In this document: piece after piece, positions 45,586 through 56,630 of the stretch
Numbering within the stretch: position 1 is the first letter of the stretch
Layout of the letters: every line of letters starts with the position of its first letter
Assembly: GCF_035046485.1 (NCBI RefSeq)
Contig: NC_085137.1
Span: 482,478,252-482,542,251 of the forward strand
DNA: 64,000 nucleotides
Direction of reading: 5' to 3'
Source of the DNA: Aedes albopictus
Lineage: Eukaryota > Arthropoda > Insecta > Diptera > Culicidae
Made by a program: the position numbers and the translations under genes
The notes under the pieces: model-generated
Database searches by the model: none
Told to the model about the DNA's origin: nothing
What the model saw: the letters and a program-made list of their open reading frames with translations, nothing else

Positions 45586-47630
45586 GTAACTTTAAAAAAT
45601 CGATCATTTCGAGTGGTCTTTTACTGTCTGCATCGTCATCAATCATTAGGTTTGCGTTTTTTCTTAGTTTCTTCTGTTTGAGCAGCACTTGTGTGGATTC
45701 ATTTAGGGAGCATGGCAACTGCATTCCGAACAGGTGATATATTGACCAACCACTTGAATTCTGGTCAGAATATCTCTTAAGATGATCACAAAATGTCTAT
45801 ATTGTTCGCTTCCAAGAAGTATACGTTTGAAACTAATTTGCAATGCAAATCAGGTTTTAATGATCCTCATAAACTAAGAGTGTATGATTTGGATGCATTT
45901 CTTATTACCATCACGTTCGTGTATTCATGGTTATTAAGGCGTTATTACCAACATTATTGGCTCAATAAGGCGATTTTGTCAGACAACATCTTCATATAGG
46001 GTATGTGTGCCATCAGTAATCTCACGCTCCCATATTTATCTTATTCGAAAACAAGCGATTACGGCACCGATTGGTTCCGTTCTTTTTGTTTCCATGGATG
46101 CTTACTTCTAACAAAAAATGCAAAAATGAGAAACAAAACAAACAACGCTCCAATCCTTTGTTTTTCGTAGGATGAAAATGGGAACCTTATGCTTAGGAAA
46201 GGAACCAATACCCTATTTAGTGGTAGAATGGAGACTTGCAGTCTGAGAAAACATATAATTTGAAAACACAACTGAATTTTTGGGGTAATTTGCTACAAAT
46301 TAAAGGAAGAAATTGCGAAAACTACACTTGACGTAAATATTAAAACGTTTAATTTTCCATTTTATTTCATTCGATTTTACATAGAAGAATTTCTTGTACG
46401 CAAAATTGTAAGCAAGTTCCATACTATAGACACCTGTAATTTTACAATCGGATGGAGAATTGTGTTAAAAGCGATGGAGGTCAATTTGTTGCAACGAACT
46501 CGATAACAATTTTGAACTGTGTAGCTTTGAAGCTAATGTAAATAAGCTTTGGAAGCCCAGAACTTTTTTTTCGTAAAACAATCTTATTTGCAGTTCATAT
46601 TTTTCTCATGTGAAAAATTAATTATTTATTGCTTATTTGGGTCTCGTAGTAATGAAGTTATAATCGTACGATAATGCAGCTACATATCTGCTTAGTTTGA
46701 TAAAATTCAACAAAGCTTTAACCACTTTCAACGGTTTCATTTCAATTCGGCCCTCCTCGTGTTAACAGGCTTCACGCCCACCGACAATGACATAACTTAT
46801 TCTCTCTGCTCTCTAGTCTAGCGCCCGCCGCATAAATCATTATCGCACCACGAAGCTTGGCATTTCACACCCAAGTTGCTGTGTAGGTACTGCACAAGAG
46901 AAATGAAAAATACCGACCGATCATAATGACAAACAGCTCCATCGTGGAAGAAATGTGAGATTCGTCCACTATTATTTAATTACGAAACAAAAGGGTGTCT
47001 GTACGCGGACATTGTAAATTACTCCCCATGAAAAGAAGCATATTCTCACGCATAGAGTCGTATTTCAGCATGGTCAACGCTCTGGTGGTTGCTTTTTCAA
47101 ATCTGCATTTTTGGCTGTGGTGTTTTCCGAAGATTGGTGTTGATGATGTTTATCATCATCAAGCTTTTGATTCAAGATGCCGGTGAAACATAAATACGCG
47201 GTGAATCAAAAGGCCGTGTATGTTTGCAGATCAAACCATATCGTTTGTGAATAAATTGGTGAGCTCATTTCATGCCATCATATTTATGATTTCTCCACAC
47301 TTCAGTAGACCCCTATTACCATAGCTGTAAGTTGGTACCAACACCACAAGGCACGGAATGCGCTAGCAAGATGCGATTCACCCCCGGATGAGCAACAGTG
47401 AAACCTTTGGCCCAATCCTTACCCTGTCCATCCCTCAAAATGTGACCTTCTAACCTCGATCTGCCACGAGTACCCTGGCTTCCACCCATTACTAACAGAT
47501 ATCATTAAAAAGTACAGAGTACAGAGTAATATATTGTATACTATGGAGTACAAAAAAAAAAGATCTTCGGCTCCGTAAAGCGTTACACGCGATTGAGCCC
47601 CAAATAAATGAACTAGATAGAAAAAAACCA
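45586..47630. other. No gene or repeat recognised
   Basis: AT-rich intergenic DNA. The 46740-46890 stretch is GC-balanced but shows no coding or RNA feature. Confidence 0.4.
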
Positions 47631-47635
47631 TGCTG

Positions 47636-47742
47636 TAAATGCGTGGGTATTCATCATGATCATGCTGAGGGTGACGTGTTAGATTCCCGGTCGGTCCAGG
47701 AACTTTTAGTCAAGGAAATTTTCTTGACAACCTTGGACTCGT
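47636..47742 (+). mobile_element. Feilai-like SINE, 5' fragment
   Basis: Matches the head of 41851-42129 (gtaaatgcgtgggtattc, atgctgagggtgacg, cggtccaggaac) with a damaged B box (tgttagattcccgg). It abuts the RTE relic that starts near 47745. Confidence 0.7.
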
Positions 47743-47979
47743 CTCAGTTCCGCCTACTAGCATGTACTAGGTCACTACAAGAACGACCTTTGCCGCTTCG
47801 CGTTTTAGGCGGGTGTACAGCTCTGTCACCATTCCAAATGTTCTGACGATAAAATTAAGTAGGTAGGTACGCCGCAAAGTCGGATTTCGTGGAAATTGTA
47901 CACAGAGCGATATTGAAAAGAAAGCATGAGAGTCCGATACCTTGTCGAAGTTTCCGCAAAGATCCGAACGAACTGGATA

Positions 47980-48910
47980 AGGAGTGTATCGTAAAGTAGT
48001 TGAAAATGTTTAAAATAGTTTCAAAAATAGTTTAATGCAACTTTTAAGTAATTTTCGGAGATACTGTACAAATCCTTCACAAAAGAAATGGCTTTTATGA
48101 TTTTCTAAAAATGTGCTTTTAACTGGGTTTTAACCTAGATTACTGAACGCATGTTTTTAAATTTTTGCACACCTTCTTAAAAATTGAAATTGCAAAAAAA
48201 GTTCTATAAAGTTCGGAAATTATAAACTTTTTTGTGCAAATATAAAAAGCACTAGAATCCTCATGAGATAGGCAAATTATTTTTTTTCAAGAAAAATCTC
48301 CACTGCATTTAAGCGCAATTCTTAGAAATGAAAAAAGGCCATTTTCAAGGAACCCCTTTTTTCTATGCTTCTCCAAATCATGTATACGCAAATAAAAAAT
48401 ACAAATAATGAAAAATTCGCATTTTTTTTTAAAAAGGGTATGTTATTTAATTTATGGACGAGTAAGTTAGGGCAAAAAAGAGAATTTTATAACCTTTTAA
48501 GATATTAAAAGGAGAACTTTGACAAAAAATAGACGTTTTTTGGAGTGAACCATTTTGTAGATATAGGAGATTCTTCTATCGAAAATATGAATTTTGAAAG
48601 TCGGCGTTGAATGATATGTTATGTGTACATAAATATTTTCCAGATTTTTTATCGTACAAATTTTACTCGCTACAGATTTTTGAAATGTTTAAAAATCTTA
48701 ACAAAATTGCATTTTGTGCAGATTTTTATTTTATGAGGTGTATTCAGTAAACCATATTTTCAATAATACTAAACATTTTCCAAATTTTTCCAAGCTGTTC
48801 TAAACTTATCTATATTGTGAAGATATCATGGAAGAACCGAAATGAAAAGACCAATCCAGCTTCGAGATAAAGCATCCTGAACATTTCCAACTACTTTCCG
48901 ATACACTCCT
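47980..48910. mobile_element. TA-flanked long-TIR foldback, 931 bp (family 2)
   Basis: TA at 47978-47979 and 48911-48912. The ends read aggagtgtatcgtaaagtag and inverted ctactttccgatacactcct. Arms continue inward with decay. It is similar in length and duplication to copies A and B but has unrelated terminal sequence. The interior is AT-rich and non-coding. Confidence 0.85.
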
Positions 48911-49557
48911 TAGAACACCAAAAACCCTAACGCAGTTGTTCACACTATCCATCGTTGTTTCGATCTGCTTCCCAGGAAAACGGTTTTCATGCATGATTCT
49001 CCATAGCTCTAAACGGTCGATACTATGCCGCTTTGCACTGCCGTGTGCAGTATAGTTGTCCCATGTTACAAAACAGCAAACCGAGAAAAACGCGTTTTAA
49101 GTTCCAGCCTTGTTTCCCTCTCTACGAACAAGTGTAATAAAAAATCAAAGTGAATTCATCAGGAGAGCGTTAGAATTGGTATTTATCATTGAAGTATGAA
49201 CCAAAAATTTCATAGGTATTAAATTTACTTTAACTTTTTAAATAAAAACTCTGGTGGGACTGTAATGCCGATAAATCTAGCAAATTTCGGGATTTTATCG
49301 GCATAAGCTGTCCCATGTCATGCGAGATTTTCAGCATAAGCTGTCCCATGTCGAATTTTTCAGCATAAGCTGTCCCATGTTGGATGTTATCAGGATTCCC
49401 GGAGAATGTCCAGGATTCACACAGACATTCTCGGCATTCCCGGCGAATTTTTGGAATTCATGTAGTATTGTTAGGATTTCTGGAGGACTTTGGGGAGGGA
49501 GGGGTGAAACGTACCATTTCATGAAATTGCCAAAATAATTTTTAAAAATCCATGTGA

Positions 49558-50335
49558 GTATTATCGAACCGGGCTCGACGAGTTGATGTTGTAAATCGAT
49601 GTCCGACGCAATTTTGAAATCCAAGATGGCGGCTTCCGGTTTCTGCAAATCCATGGAATCCCACGCAATATGGATATTTCCGAAACGGGCACGACAAGCA
49701 GATGTTGAAAATCGATGTCCGACGCCATTTTGAAATCCAAGATGGCGGCTTCCGGTTTCTGGAAATCCATGGAAACCCACGCAATATGGATATTTCCGGA
49801 ACGGGTTCGACAAGCAGATGTTGAAAATCGATGTCCGACGCCATTTTGAAATCCAAGATGGCGGCTTCCGGTTTCTGCAAATCCATGGAATCCCACGCAA
49901 TATGGATATTTCCGGAACGGGCACGACAAGCAGATGTTGAAAATCGATGTCCGACGCCATTTTGAAATCCAAGATGGCGGCTTCCGGTTTCTGGAAATCC
50001 ATGGAAACCCACGCAATATGGATATTTCCGGAACGGGTTCGACAAGCAGATGTTGAAAATCGATGTCCGACGCCATTTTGAAATCCAAGATGGCGGCTTC
50101 CGGTTTCTGCAAATCCATGGAATCCCACGCAATATGGATATTTCCAGAACGGGCTCGCCGAGCAGATGTTGAAAATCGATGTCCGACGCCATTTTGAAAT
50201 CCAAGATGGCGGCTTCCGGTTTCTGGAAATCCATGGAAACCCACGCAATATGGATATTTCCGGAACGGGTTCGACAAGCAGATGTTGAAAATCGATGTCC
50301 GACGCCATTTTGAAATCCAAGATGGCGGCTTCCAC
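49558..50335 (-). repeat. 116-bp tandem array, about 6.7 copies
   Basis: 'gatggcgg' recurs at 49625, 49741, 49857, 49973, 50089, 50205 and 50321, exactly 116 bp apart. Odd units read ctgcaaatccatggaatccc and even units ctggaaatccatggaaaccc, so there is a 232-bp higher-order dimer. All three minus-strand frames stay open for 238-335 codons, since 116 is not a multiple of 3 and the unit lacks stops on that strand. These frames are not genes. Confidence 0.95.
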
Positions 50336-51420
50336 CATTACATGGCCGCCATATTGGATTATGGTGCGCCATCTTGGGTTTCAAAATGGCGTCAAATATC
50401 GATTTTTAACATATACTCATCAAGTCCAATCGATAGATCCTCATATTGCATGGTATCATAGCTCAAAACACCATTCCATGGCCGCCATCATGGATTATGG
50501 TCCGCCATCTTGGATTTCAAAATGGCGCAAATATCGATTTTTGACTTTACTCATCAAATCCGATCGATAGATATCCATTTTTCATGGTATCATAGCTCAA
50601 AACACCATACCGTGGCCGCCATTTTGGATGATAGTCCGCCATCTTGGATTTCAAAATGGCGTCAAAATCGATTTTTGAATTCTACTCATCAAGTCCGATC
50701 GATAGATACCCATATTGCATGGTATCATAGCTCATACCACCATTACATGGCCGCCATCTTGGATTATGGACCGCCATCTTGGATTTCAAAATGGCGTTAA
50801 ATATCGATTATGAAGTTCTACTCATCAAGTCCGATCGATAGATACCCATATTGCATGGTATCATAGCTCATACCACCATTACATGGCCGCCATCTTGGAT
50901 TATGGTCCGCCATCTTGGATTTCAAAAGGGCGTTAAATATCGATTATTAAGTTCTACTCATCAAGTCCGATCGATAGATACCCATATTGCATGGTATCAT
51001 AGCTCATACCACCATTACATGGCCGCCATATTGGATTATGGTCTGCCATCTTGGATTTCAAAATGGCGTCAAATATCGATTTTTAACATCTACTCATCAA
51101 GTCCGATCGATAGATACCCATATTGCATGGTATCATAGCTCAAAACACCAATCCGTGGCCGCCATCTTGGATTATGGTCCGCCATCTTGGATTTCAAAAT
51201 GGTGTCAAATATCCATTTTTGAGTTCTACTTATCAAGTCCGATCGATAGATACCCATATTTCATGGAAACATTGCTCAAAACACCATTCCGTGACCGCTA
51301 TCTTAGATTAATGGTCCGCCATATTGGATTTCAAAATGGGGTCGGATATTGATTTTTGACTTCTACTCATCAAACCCGATCGATAGATACCCATATTGCA
51401 TAGTATCCGTAACAGATTCA
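50336..51420 (+). repeat. 136-bp tandem array, about 8 copies
   Basis: 'tggccgccat' recurs near 50343, 50479, 50613, 50748, 50884, 51020 and 51156, with a variant at 51292, spacing 134-136 bp. The unit is homologous to the complement of the 116-bp unit (gccgccatcttggatttcaa, aaatggcgtc, atcgatttt, cccatattgcatgg) with a roughly 20-bp addition that doubles the gccgccat motif. Confidence 0.95.
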
Positions 51421-51790
51421 CCGTTAAATAGCAAGCACTCTGACGTTTTGACCGCCATCTTGGACCCTAAGCCGCCATCTTGAATTCCAATACCCTTATA
51501 ACCATCTCTCTAACAAACAAATAAACAAACATACAAATTTACATACACATTAACATACAATTTAACATACAAACATACATACATTGACTTTTATATATAT
51601 ATATATAGATTGCATGGTTTAGAGCCTAAAACTCCATTAAACAGTCGCCATCTTGAATTTTGAGCCGCCATCTTGGATTGTAGACCGCCATCTTGGATAT
51701 TCTGGTCGCCATCTTTGGACTGGTTACTGATTACACCCTCCACTGGTTACTCATAGCTTACTCCAATTTAGCTTTAAAAGCTTAGAAAAA
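51421..51790 (-). repeat. Spaced AAGATGGCGGC repeats and (TA)n
   Basis: On the + strand 'gccgccatcttgga' and variants recur six times between 51449 and 51712. The order at 51620-51720 is the complement of the repeat at 55580-55690 (gcgaccagaatatcc, ggctcaaaattcaag). A short TA run lies at 51593-51606. Confidence 0.75.
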
Positions 51791-52140
51791 AAACATGGGA
51801 CAGCTTATGCTGAAAATTGGAACATGGGACAGCTTATGATGACAAAAATGAACATGGGACAAATTGACTTGATGTTGTTTTTATAGATTTTCCGAACAAA
51901 GTGTACTAACCGAGGGCAGTTTCTAAAAGAATACGTAAAAATAGACCGTTTGGCGAAAAAAAGTCAAAATCGACAAAATGTAACATGGGACAACTATGCT
52001 GCACACGGCAGTGCAGTCAATGAACAGGTAATGCGTTGAGAACTGGTATTTACGGCATTTGGGGAATATTTGCGGTGGATTGTTGTCGACCGGCCGTCGA
52101 TGAAGCCGGATTGGTGACATACGACGTAAGATGATCTGGT

Positions 52141-52864
52141 CGAATGCAATTTCACCGGATCATGATTAAACTTAAGTCCGGTTTTCAGCGATGCTCATGC
52201 ATGCGTATGACTTACTCCTTTGGGACTGGAGGGGTCACATTCACTCCCAATTAAATCACCCCCCCCTCCAAAACATGACATTTTTTTAGGCCAATATGTA
52301 CGCCAATTTGCGACCGATTTCAAAACCTTAGATCTCATTCAATGGATAATAAGTCAAAGTAACTTTGAACATGTTTTATCTGAAACTTTTTCAAAAATAA
52401 TTGTATGTAAACTTAACCCAAAGTTGCCAAATTTTCTAAAAAAAAAAAATGAATATAAACTTACGGCAGTGTCGCTGGAAATTAGGTCGACCAAAGTCAA
52501 AGATGAGAGTGATAATATAACCTATTTTCTATTAGCTTTCAACTACTTTTTGCCGAACTTGGCTAAAAAATCTAGAAAAAAAGTTATAAGGTAAATTAAT
52601 TATTGATGTCATCGACCTAAAGTTTGGGTTCCTGAACATCTTAAACATCAATGAGTTTAGAAAAAAAAAACAAAATAGTTGATGCACAAACACCATCAAA
52701 TTCTAATTTATAATATGGTGTACATTAATTGTATTTGATTAGCCTTCTTTATAAATATGGAACAATTTTCAAATCTTTAGGTGTTTTAGGTGTGCCTAAC
52801 TGTTCTGAATTTTTCAGTCCTACAAATCTACAGGAGGAATTTTGTTCGTTTTTTTGCAACGATT
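52141..52864. other. No gene or repeat recognised
   Basis: AT-rich DNA with a 124-codon open frame (52220-52594) that has no recognisable domain, no promoter and low-complexity lysine/asparagine content. It is not supported as a gene. Confidence 0.4.
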
Positions 52865-53216
52865 ATTTTTTCATCTGCATTAACGAGATTTTTAGCCCTA
52901 GGGTAGTTTACCACGTGGCCCACACTTTACTTCCCTTCCGAAGGAAGAACTCATATGGCGCTGTCCATAAACTACGTAGACCCATTTTTGGCCATCTCAG
53001 AACCCCCCCTCCCCCCTCGTAGACTATTTCCCATACAAAATTTTTGAAATTTGTATGGAGCGTAGACTTTGACCAGACCCCCCCGTCCCCCCTAAGAGTC
53101 TACGTAGTTTATGGACAGACCCTATGCTGTGAGTTTGCCGGGAGTGGGATTCGATCCCAGGTCCTCGGCGTGATAGTCAAGTGTTCTAACCGTGCCACCA
53201 GGTTCGCTCCCTGCAA
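52865..53216 (-). mobile_element. tRNA-headed SINE interrupted by a MITE
   Basis: On the minus strand the head at 53216-53145 has a B box gggatcgaatccc and A box tggcacggttagaac, and the 3' end reads aaaaatctcgttaat near 52880. It is the same family as 1617-1735. A 166-bp palindromic MITE sits within it at 52957-53122. Confidence 0.8.
52957..53122. mobile_element. Palindromic MITE with TAT duplication, 166 bp
   Basis: Ends ggcgctgtccataaactacg and inverted cgtagtttatggacagaccc; TAT at 52954-52956 and 53123-53125. The 3-bp duplication suggests the Harbinger type. A single remnant 'ggtttatggacagccccc' occurs at 18386 inside RTE copy 2. Confidence 0.8.
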
Positions 53217-53259
53217 CAAATTGTAGTATTTTATAATCTGCTGTAATCCGTGAATCAGA

Positions 53260-53700
53260 CATTATTAGGATCTCAGAGGCGTTTTAAGGGGGTCCCAGAG
53301 GGTTTCAGGGGGCGAACCAGAAGATCTCTTATGTATTTCAAGCGGTCCCAGCGGGTTTCAGAGGGCTACTAGAAGATGTCAGGGGCGTTCGAGGAGTCTC
53401 AGAGCCATTTCAGGGGCGTTTCATGGGATTTTCTGACGCCTTCAAGGGAGCCCGATGTGGTTTCAGAGGCGTTTCAGGAGGTCTCAGGGATTCTATGTGA
53501 CCTCAGGGGCGCTTCAGAGTGTACCAGGAGATCTCAGGGGTGTACCAAGGGGGACCCAGGGAGTACCGGGAGGTTTCAGGGACATTCAAAGGGGTTTCCG
53601 AGTCGTCTCAGAGGCGTCTAAAAAGGTCTCAGAGGCGTTTCAGGGAGTTTCAGGAGCATACCAGGAGATCTCAGAGGCGTTTGTTTATGGTCTCAGGGGG
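53260..53700 (+). repeat. 21-bp-period repeat, forward
   Basis: The unit approximates ctcagaggcgtttcagggagt. Two consecutive units at 53627-53668 measure 21 bp each. Since 21 is a multiple of 3, open frames show a 7-residue period (SEAFQGV, SGAYQEI). This is not a gene. Confidence 0.85.
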
Positions 53701-54840
53701 TGCCAGGATCCCCCTAAAACTCCCTTGAGACTCTCTGGAATTTTCCAGGAACCCTCTGAGACCCTGATACCCCTGAACGTGGATTCCCTCTAAGACCTCT
53801 TGAGGCACCCCTGAGACCTGAACGAAAAAATCCGTTTTGATAAACGTGAATAAACAAACGCAAATATGAGAACAAGCAAATATACACCGTGAACTGGAAC
53901 TAGTTCCAGCTGTCAATATGGCCGTTCTAGAAACCGTAACATCTAGTTCACGGTGTACATTTCTTATTGTTGTTATCGTTGCTATGCATAGTTTCCGTTT
54001 GTTCCCGTTGCCGTGACTGAGAGTGCATGTATATCGGAACGGTTTTTTTTTGCGTGTAGTACCCCTTGAAACACCCCTGAGAACTCCAGGAAACTTTTTG
54101 AAATGCCACTGAGTTATATTAGTATACCCTGAAACTCACTGAAACGCCCCCGAAACACTCTGGAACATTCCTGGAACACCCTGACACCCCCTACATGGTA
54201 CTCCCAGAAACCCTTTGGGACTCCTTGAAACGCCCTTGACATCTCTTGGGTCAATCCCGAAACGCCCCTGAGACCGTCTAGAGCTTCGACTCCCTGAGAC
54301 CCATTGAAGTGTCCCTGAGGCCCCCTGGAACCTCCTGAAACGCCCCTAGATCTCCTTCAACCCCCGCTAAAACCCCCTGAGATGACCCCTTGGACGACCC
54401 TGAGAATCCCTAAAACGCCCTCGTGTTCTCACCTGATCCTCTTATGCTCCCAGAGACCCTCTGAAACGCCTCTGAGATCAGCTGGTACCTCCTAAAAGTC
54501 CCTGAAACGCCCTTGAAACTCTTTGAAACACTCCCGAGGCCACATGAAACCCATTGAGAAGCACTGAAACACCCCTGAAACCTCATGGGATTCCATTGAA
54601 GGTCTTTGAAAACCCCCCTGAAACGCCCCTGAGCCATCCAGATACCCCTGTGATCTGTGAAATATTTTGGGATCACTTGAAACGCTCCTGAGATTCTATG
54701 ATGACCCCTGAAATCCTTTGACACGCCCAGGAGGTCTCCTGGTATCCCTGAAATCCACTAAAACGTCTTTGAAGCCCCTTGGAGCCCCCTCATCTTGGGC
54801 TTTCTGGGAACTTCCTGGGAATCCCCGTAGCCCCATCTTA
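53701..54840 (-). repeat. 21-bp-period repeat, reverse
   Basis: From about 53705 the + strand reads ctgagaccccctgaaacgccc-type units, the complement of the forward field. An unrelated 200-bp stretch at 53850-54060, with a small MITE, interrupts it. Confidence 0.85.
53885..53955. mobile_element. Short TA-flanked palindromic MITE, 71 bp
   Basis: Inverted ends caccgtgaact and agttcacggtg with TA on both sides (53883-53884, 53956-53957). Confidence 0.7.
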
Positions 54841-54871
54841 AATGCCATGGAGCAAGACATGTATTCGCGAA

Positions 54872-55210
54872 CTAGGTTATCAAAGCTCTAACTGAATTTA
54901 TGTTGAAAATAAGGCTCGGAGTGTCAAGTAGCATACCTATACCAATCAAATTAGTTCGACGAATCGAGATGATGTCTGTGTGTATGTTTATCTGTGTACA
55001 CAAAACGTCACTCACTTTTAAGGCACTTCCAATTGGCCGATTTTTCGGATTATAGCTCGAATCAAACCGGAATTTTACCGCATTGTTTGCTCTTAAAAAT
55101 GCTCCGAACCGGTCAAGGCGTTCAGGAGTTATTGCCATTTCAGTGATCCGGACCAGCACCGGTAGAACTCGCCGTACATAAAACTGAACCAAGCCCCAAC
55201 ATGCGACACA
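54872..55210 (-). repeat. Aedes-type interspersed repeat, reverse copy
   Basis: 'taccaatcaaattagttcga', 'gaatcgagatgatgtctgtg' and 'aaccggtcaaggcgttcagg' are inverted relatives of segments in 30470-30680. The copy is diverged and its class is not determined. Confidence 0.5.
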
Positions 55211-55309
55211 TCAAACTGTGGCGATTTCTGTAATCTTCAGCATGGTTCACGAACTTTGTGTGGAAATCAACACTGGAGACCAGAAATTTTACGATGCCGG
55301 CACAAGATT

Positions 55310-55702
55310 TAAGATGGCAGTCTAATATTCAAGATGGCGGCGTTGTATTTTGTACAACACGTTCAAAAAATCTCGCTTTTCATACTAAGCATTAGTGTGG
55401 TGCTGATGGTGGGGGTCAACCGCGCGAGTTACGGTTAATAGTGTTTTGGACTCAACTAATGCAAACCATCGCCATCCAAAAATGGCGATCAGAATATCCA
55501 ATATGGCGGCTTCAAATTCAAGATGGCAGCTGTTTAATGGAGCTCTAGGTCCTAAAACCATACAATTTGGGTCTACATATAAGGTAGAGGAAAGATGTCA
55601 GAGTCCAAAAATGGCAACCAGAATATCCAAAATGGCGGCCTAAATCATGGCAACTCAAAATTCAAGATTGCGGCTGCGTAATGGAGATTTAGGCCCTAAA
55701 AC
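55310..55702 (+). repeat. AAGATGGCGGC-type tandem repeat, left of the 4.3-kb palindrome
   Basis: Units include gtccaaaaatggcgaycag, aatatccaaaatggcggc and 'taatggagntntaggycctaaaaccat'. The order repeats about every 150 bp. The same array resumes at 60056 after the palindromic insertion. Confidence 0.75.
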
Positions 55703-55968
55703 CATGCCACGATGCTCCATTTACCGTTATTATAAAATAAAATATACCATCAAAACCTGAAACGCCATTCTCTTTATTTATCTATCCTACACCTCTGGAC
55801 AAATTTTTAAAATCATCGTTGGGCGAATTTTTGAGTTACGCCCTTTTAAAGGGCCTAACCTCTAAAAAATCGAGTTTTCTATAGAATAACACCACATTTC
55901 ATAACAGAATCATGAATTAAAGGCATCAACAACAGAAATTATCATGAACAATATTGAAATTTGGTAGT

Positions 55969-56255
55969 CTCTCTCTCTCTCTTCTTGGCGTAACGTCCTC
56001 AATGGGACAAAGCCTGCTTCTCAGCTTAGTGTTCTATGAGCACTTCCACAGTTATTAACTGAGAGCTTCCTCTGCCAATGACCATTTTGCATGTGTATAC
56101 CGTGTGGCAGGCACGAAGATACTCTATGCCCAAGGAAGTCAAGGAAATTTCCTTTACGAAAAGATCCTGGACCGACCGGGAATCGAACCCGTCACCCTCA
56201 GCATGGTCATGCTGAATACCCGTGCGTTTACCGCCTCGGCTATATGGGCCCTATT
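55969..56255 (-). mobile_element. Feilai-like SINE in the left palindrome arm
   Basis: Minus-strand copy of the 41851-42129 SINE. The 12-bp duplication aaatttggtagt is exact (55957-55968, 56256-56267). The right arm (59785-59800) preserves the unoccupied site, so insertion followed the formation of the palindrome. Confidence 0.9.
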
Positions 56256-56430
56256 AAATTTGGTAGTATGCATCCCTATGAATATCAGTGGAGTGCATTT
56301 TGTATCAAAATTTGTCATTACGTCAATATACTGTAGAAGTTCTTAGGGCCTATAGTAGCAAACATTACATTGGTGTAACAAATTCAATTAAAAGTATATT
56401 GTATTGTGATTCCATATGTCAATAGATGTT

Positions 56431-56630
56431 GTGGCTCTGTGGTCGTGCGGCTAGGGTCACCAAGCTCTTAGTCGCATCGTGCTGAGGAGCGCGGGTTCGA
56501 TTCCCGCCGCAGCTGCCAGGAAAAGTTTTCGACTGTGCCGCTGGGCGTTGCATCCGTTGTCTAGTGCCGTGCTTCCTTCAAAGGGCGAAAAGCTCACTGG
56601 AAGCATTGAACGTGTCCGTGTCTTTTTTAA
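56431..56630 (+). mobile_element. Second tRNA-headed SINE in the left arm, 200 bp
   Basis: Head with A-box-like gtggtcgtgcggctagggtc and B box gggttcgattcccg; T-rich end. The 7-bp duplication agatgtt is at 56424-56430 and 56631-56637. The right arm (about 59625-59640) is unoccupied. It differs in head and body from the Feilai-like family. Confidence 0.8.

Larger units (their letters stand above)
49038..52011. mobile_element. 2,974-bp TIR element carrying inverted satellite arrays
   Basis: The termini ctgccgtgtgcag (49038) and inverted ctgcacacggcag (ending 52011) are flanked by TGCA (49034-49037, 52012-52015). They continue as tatagttgtcccatgttaca. The motif tgtcccatgt recurs four times inside the left end (49057-49380) and four times inverted inside the right end (51790-51995), like transposase-binding subterminal repeats. 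The interior is two tandem arrays, one of 116-bp and one of 136-bp units, in opposite orientations. No transposase is present. Because TGCA is palindromic the exact end is ambiguous by up to 4 bp. Confidence 0.85.
47745..52140 (-). pseudogene. RTE-type LINE relic split by two transposons
   Basis: Three minus-strand pieces of one RTE reverse transcriptase region survive. 52140-52012 matches about 18995-18887 of RTE copy 2, and 49037-48913 matches about 18878-18760 (contains MHENRFPGKQIETTMDSVNN). 47977-47745 matches about 18700-18440. A 2,974-bp element (49038-52011) lies between the first two and a 931-bp element (47980-48910) between the last two. Removing each element and one duplication copy rejoins the LINE. 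Confidence 0.8.

Noticed and set aside
49331..50384. Three overlapping minus-strand open frames of 238-335 codons
   Set aside because: They are shadows of the 116-bp tandem array: the frames repeat the same 116-residue pattern and follow from a unit without minus-strand stops.
49558..51420. CRISPR-like repeat array
   Set aside because: Units are contiguous 116- and 136-bp monomers without unique spacers, in a eukaryotic transposon.
53376..53793. Open frames with a heptad-like 7-residue pattern
   Set aside because: The pattern comes from the 21-bp DNA repeat; no coiled-coil hydrophobic pattern is preserved.
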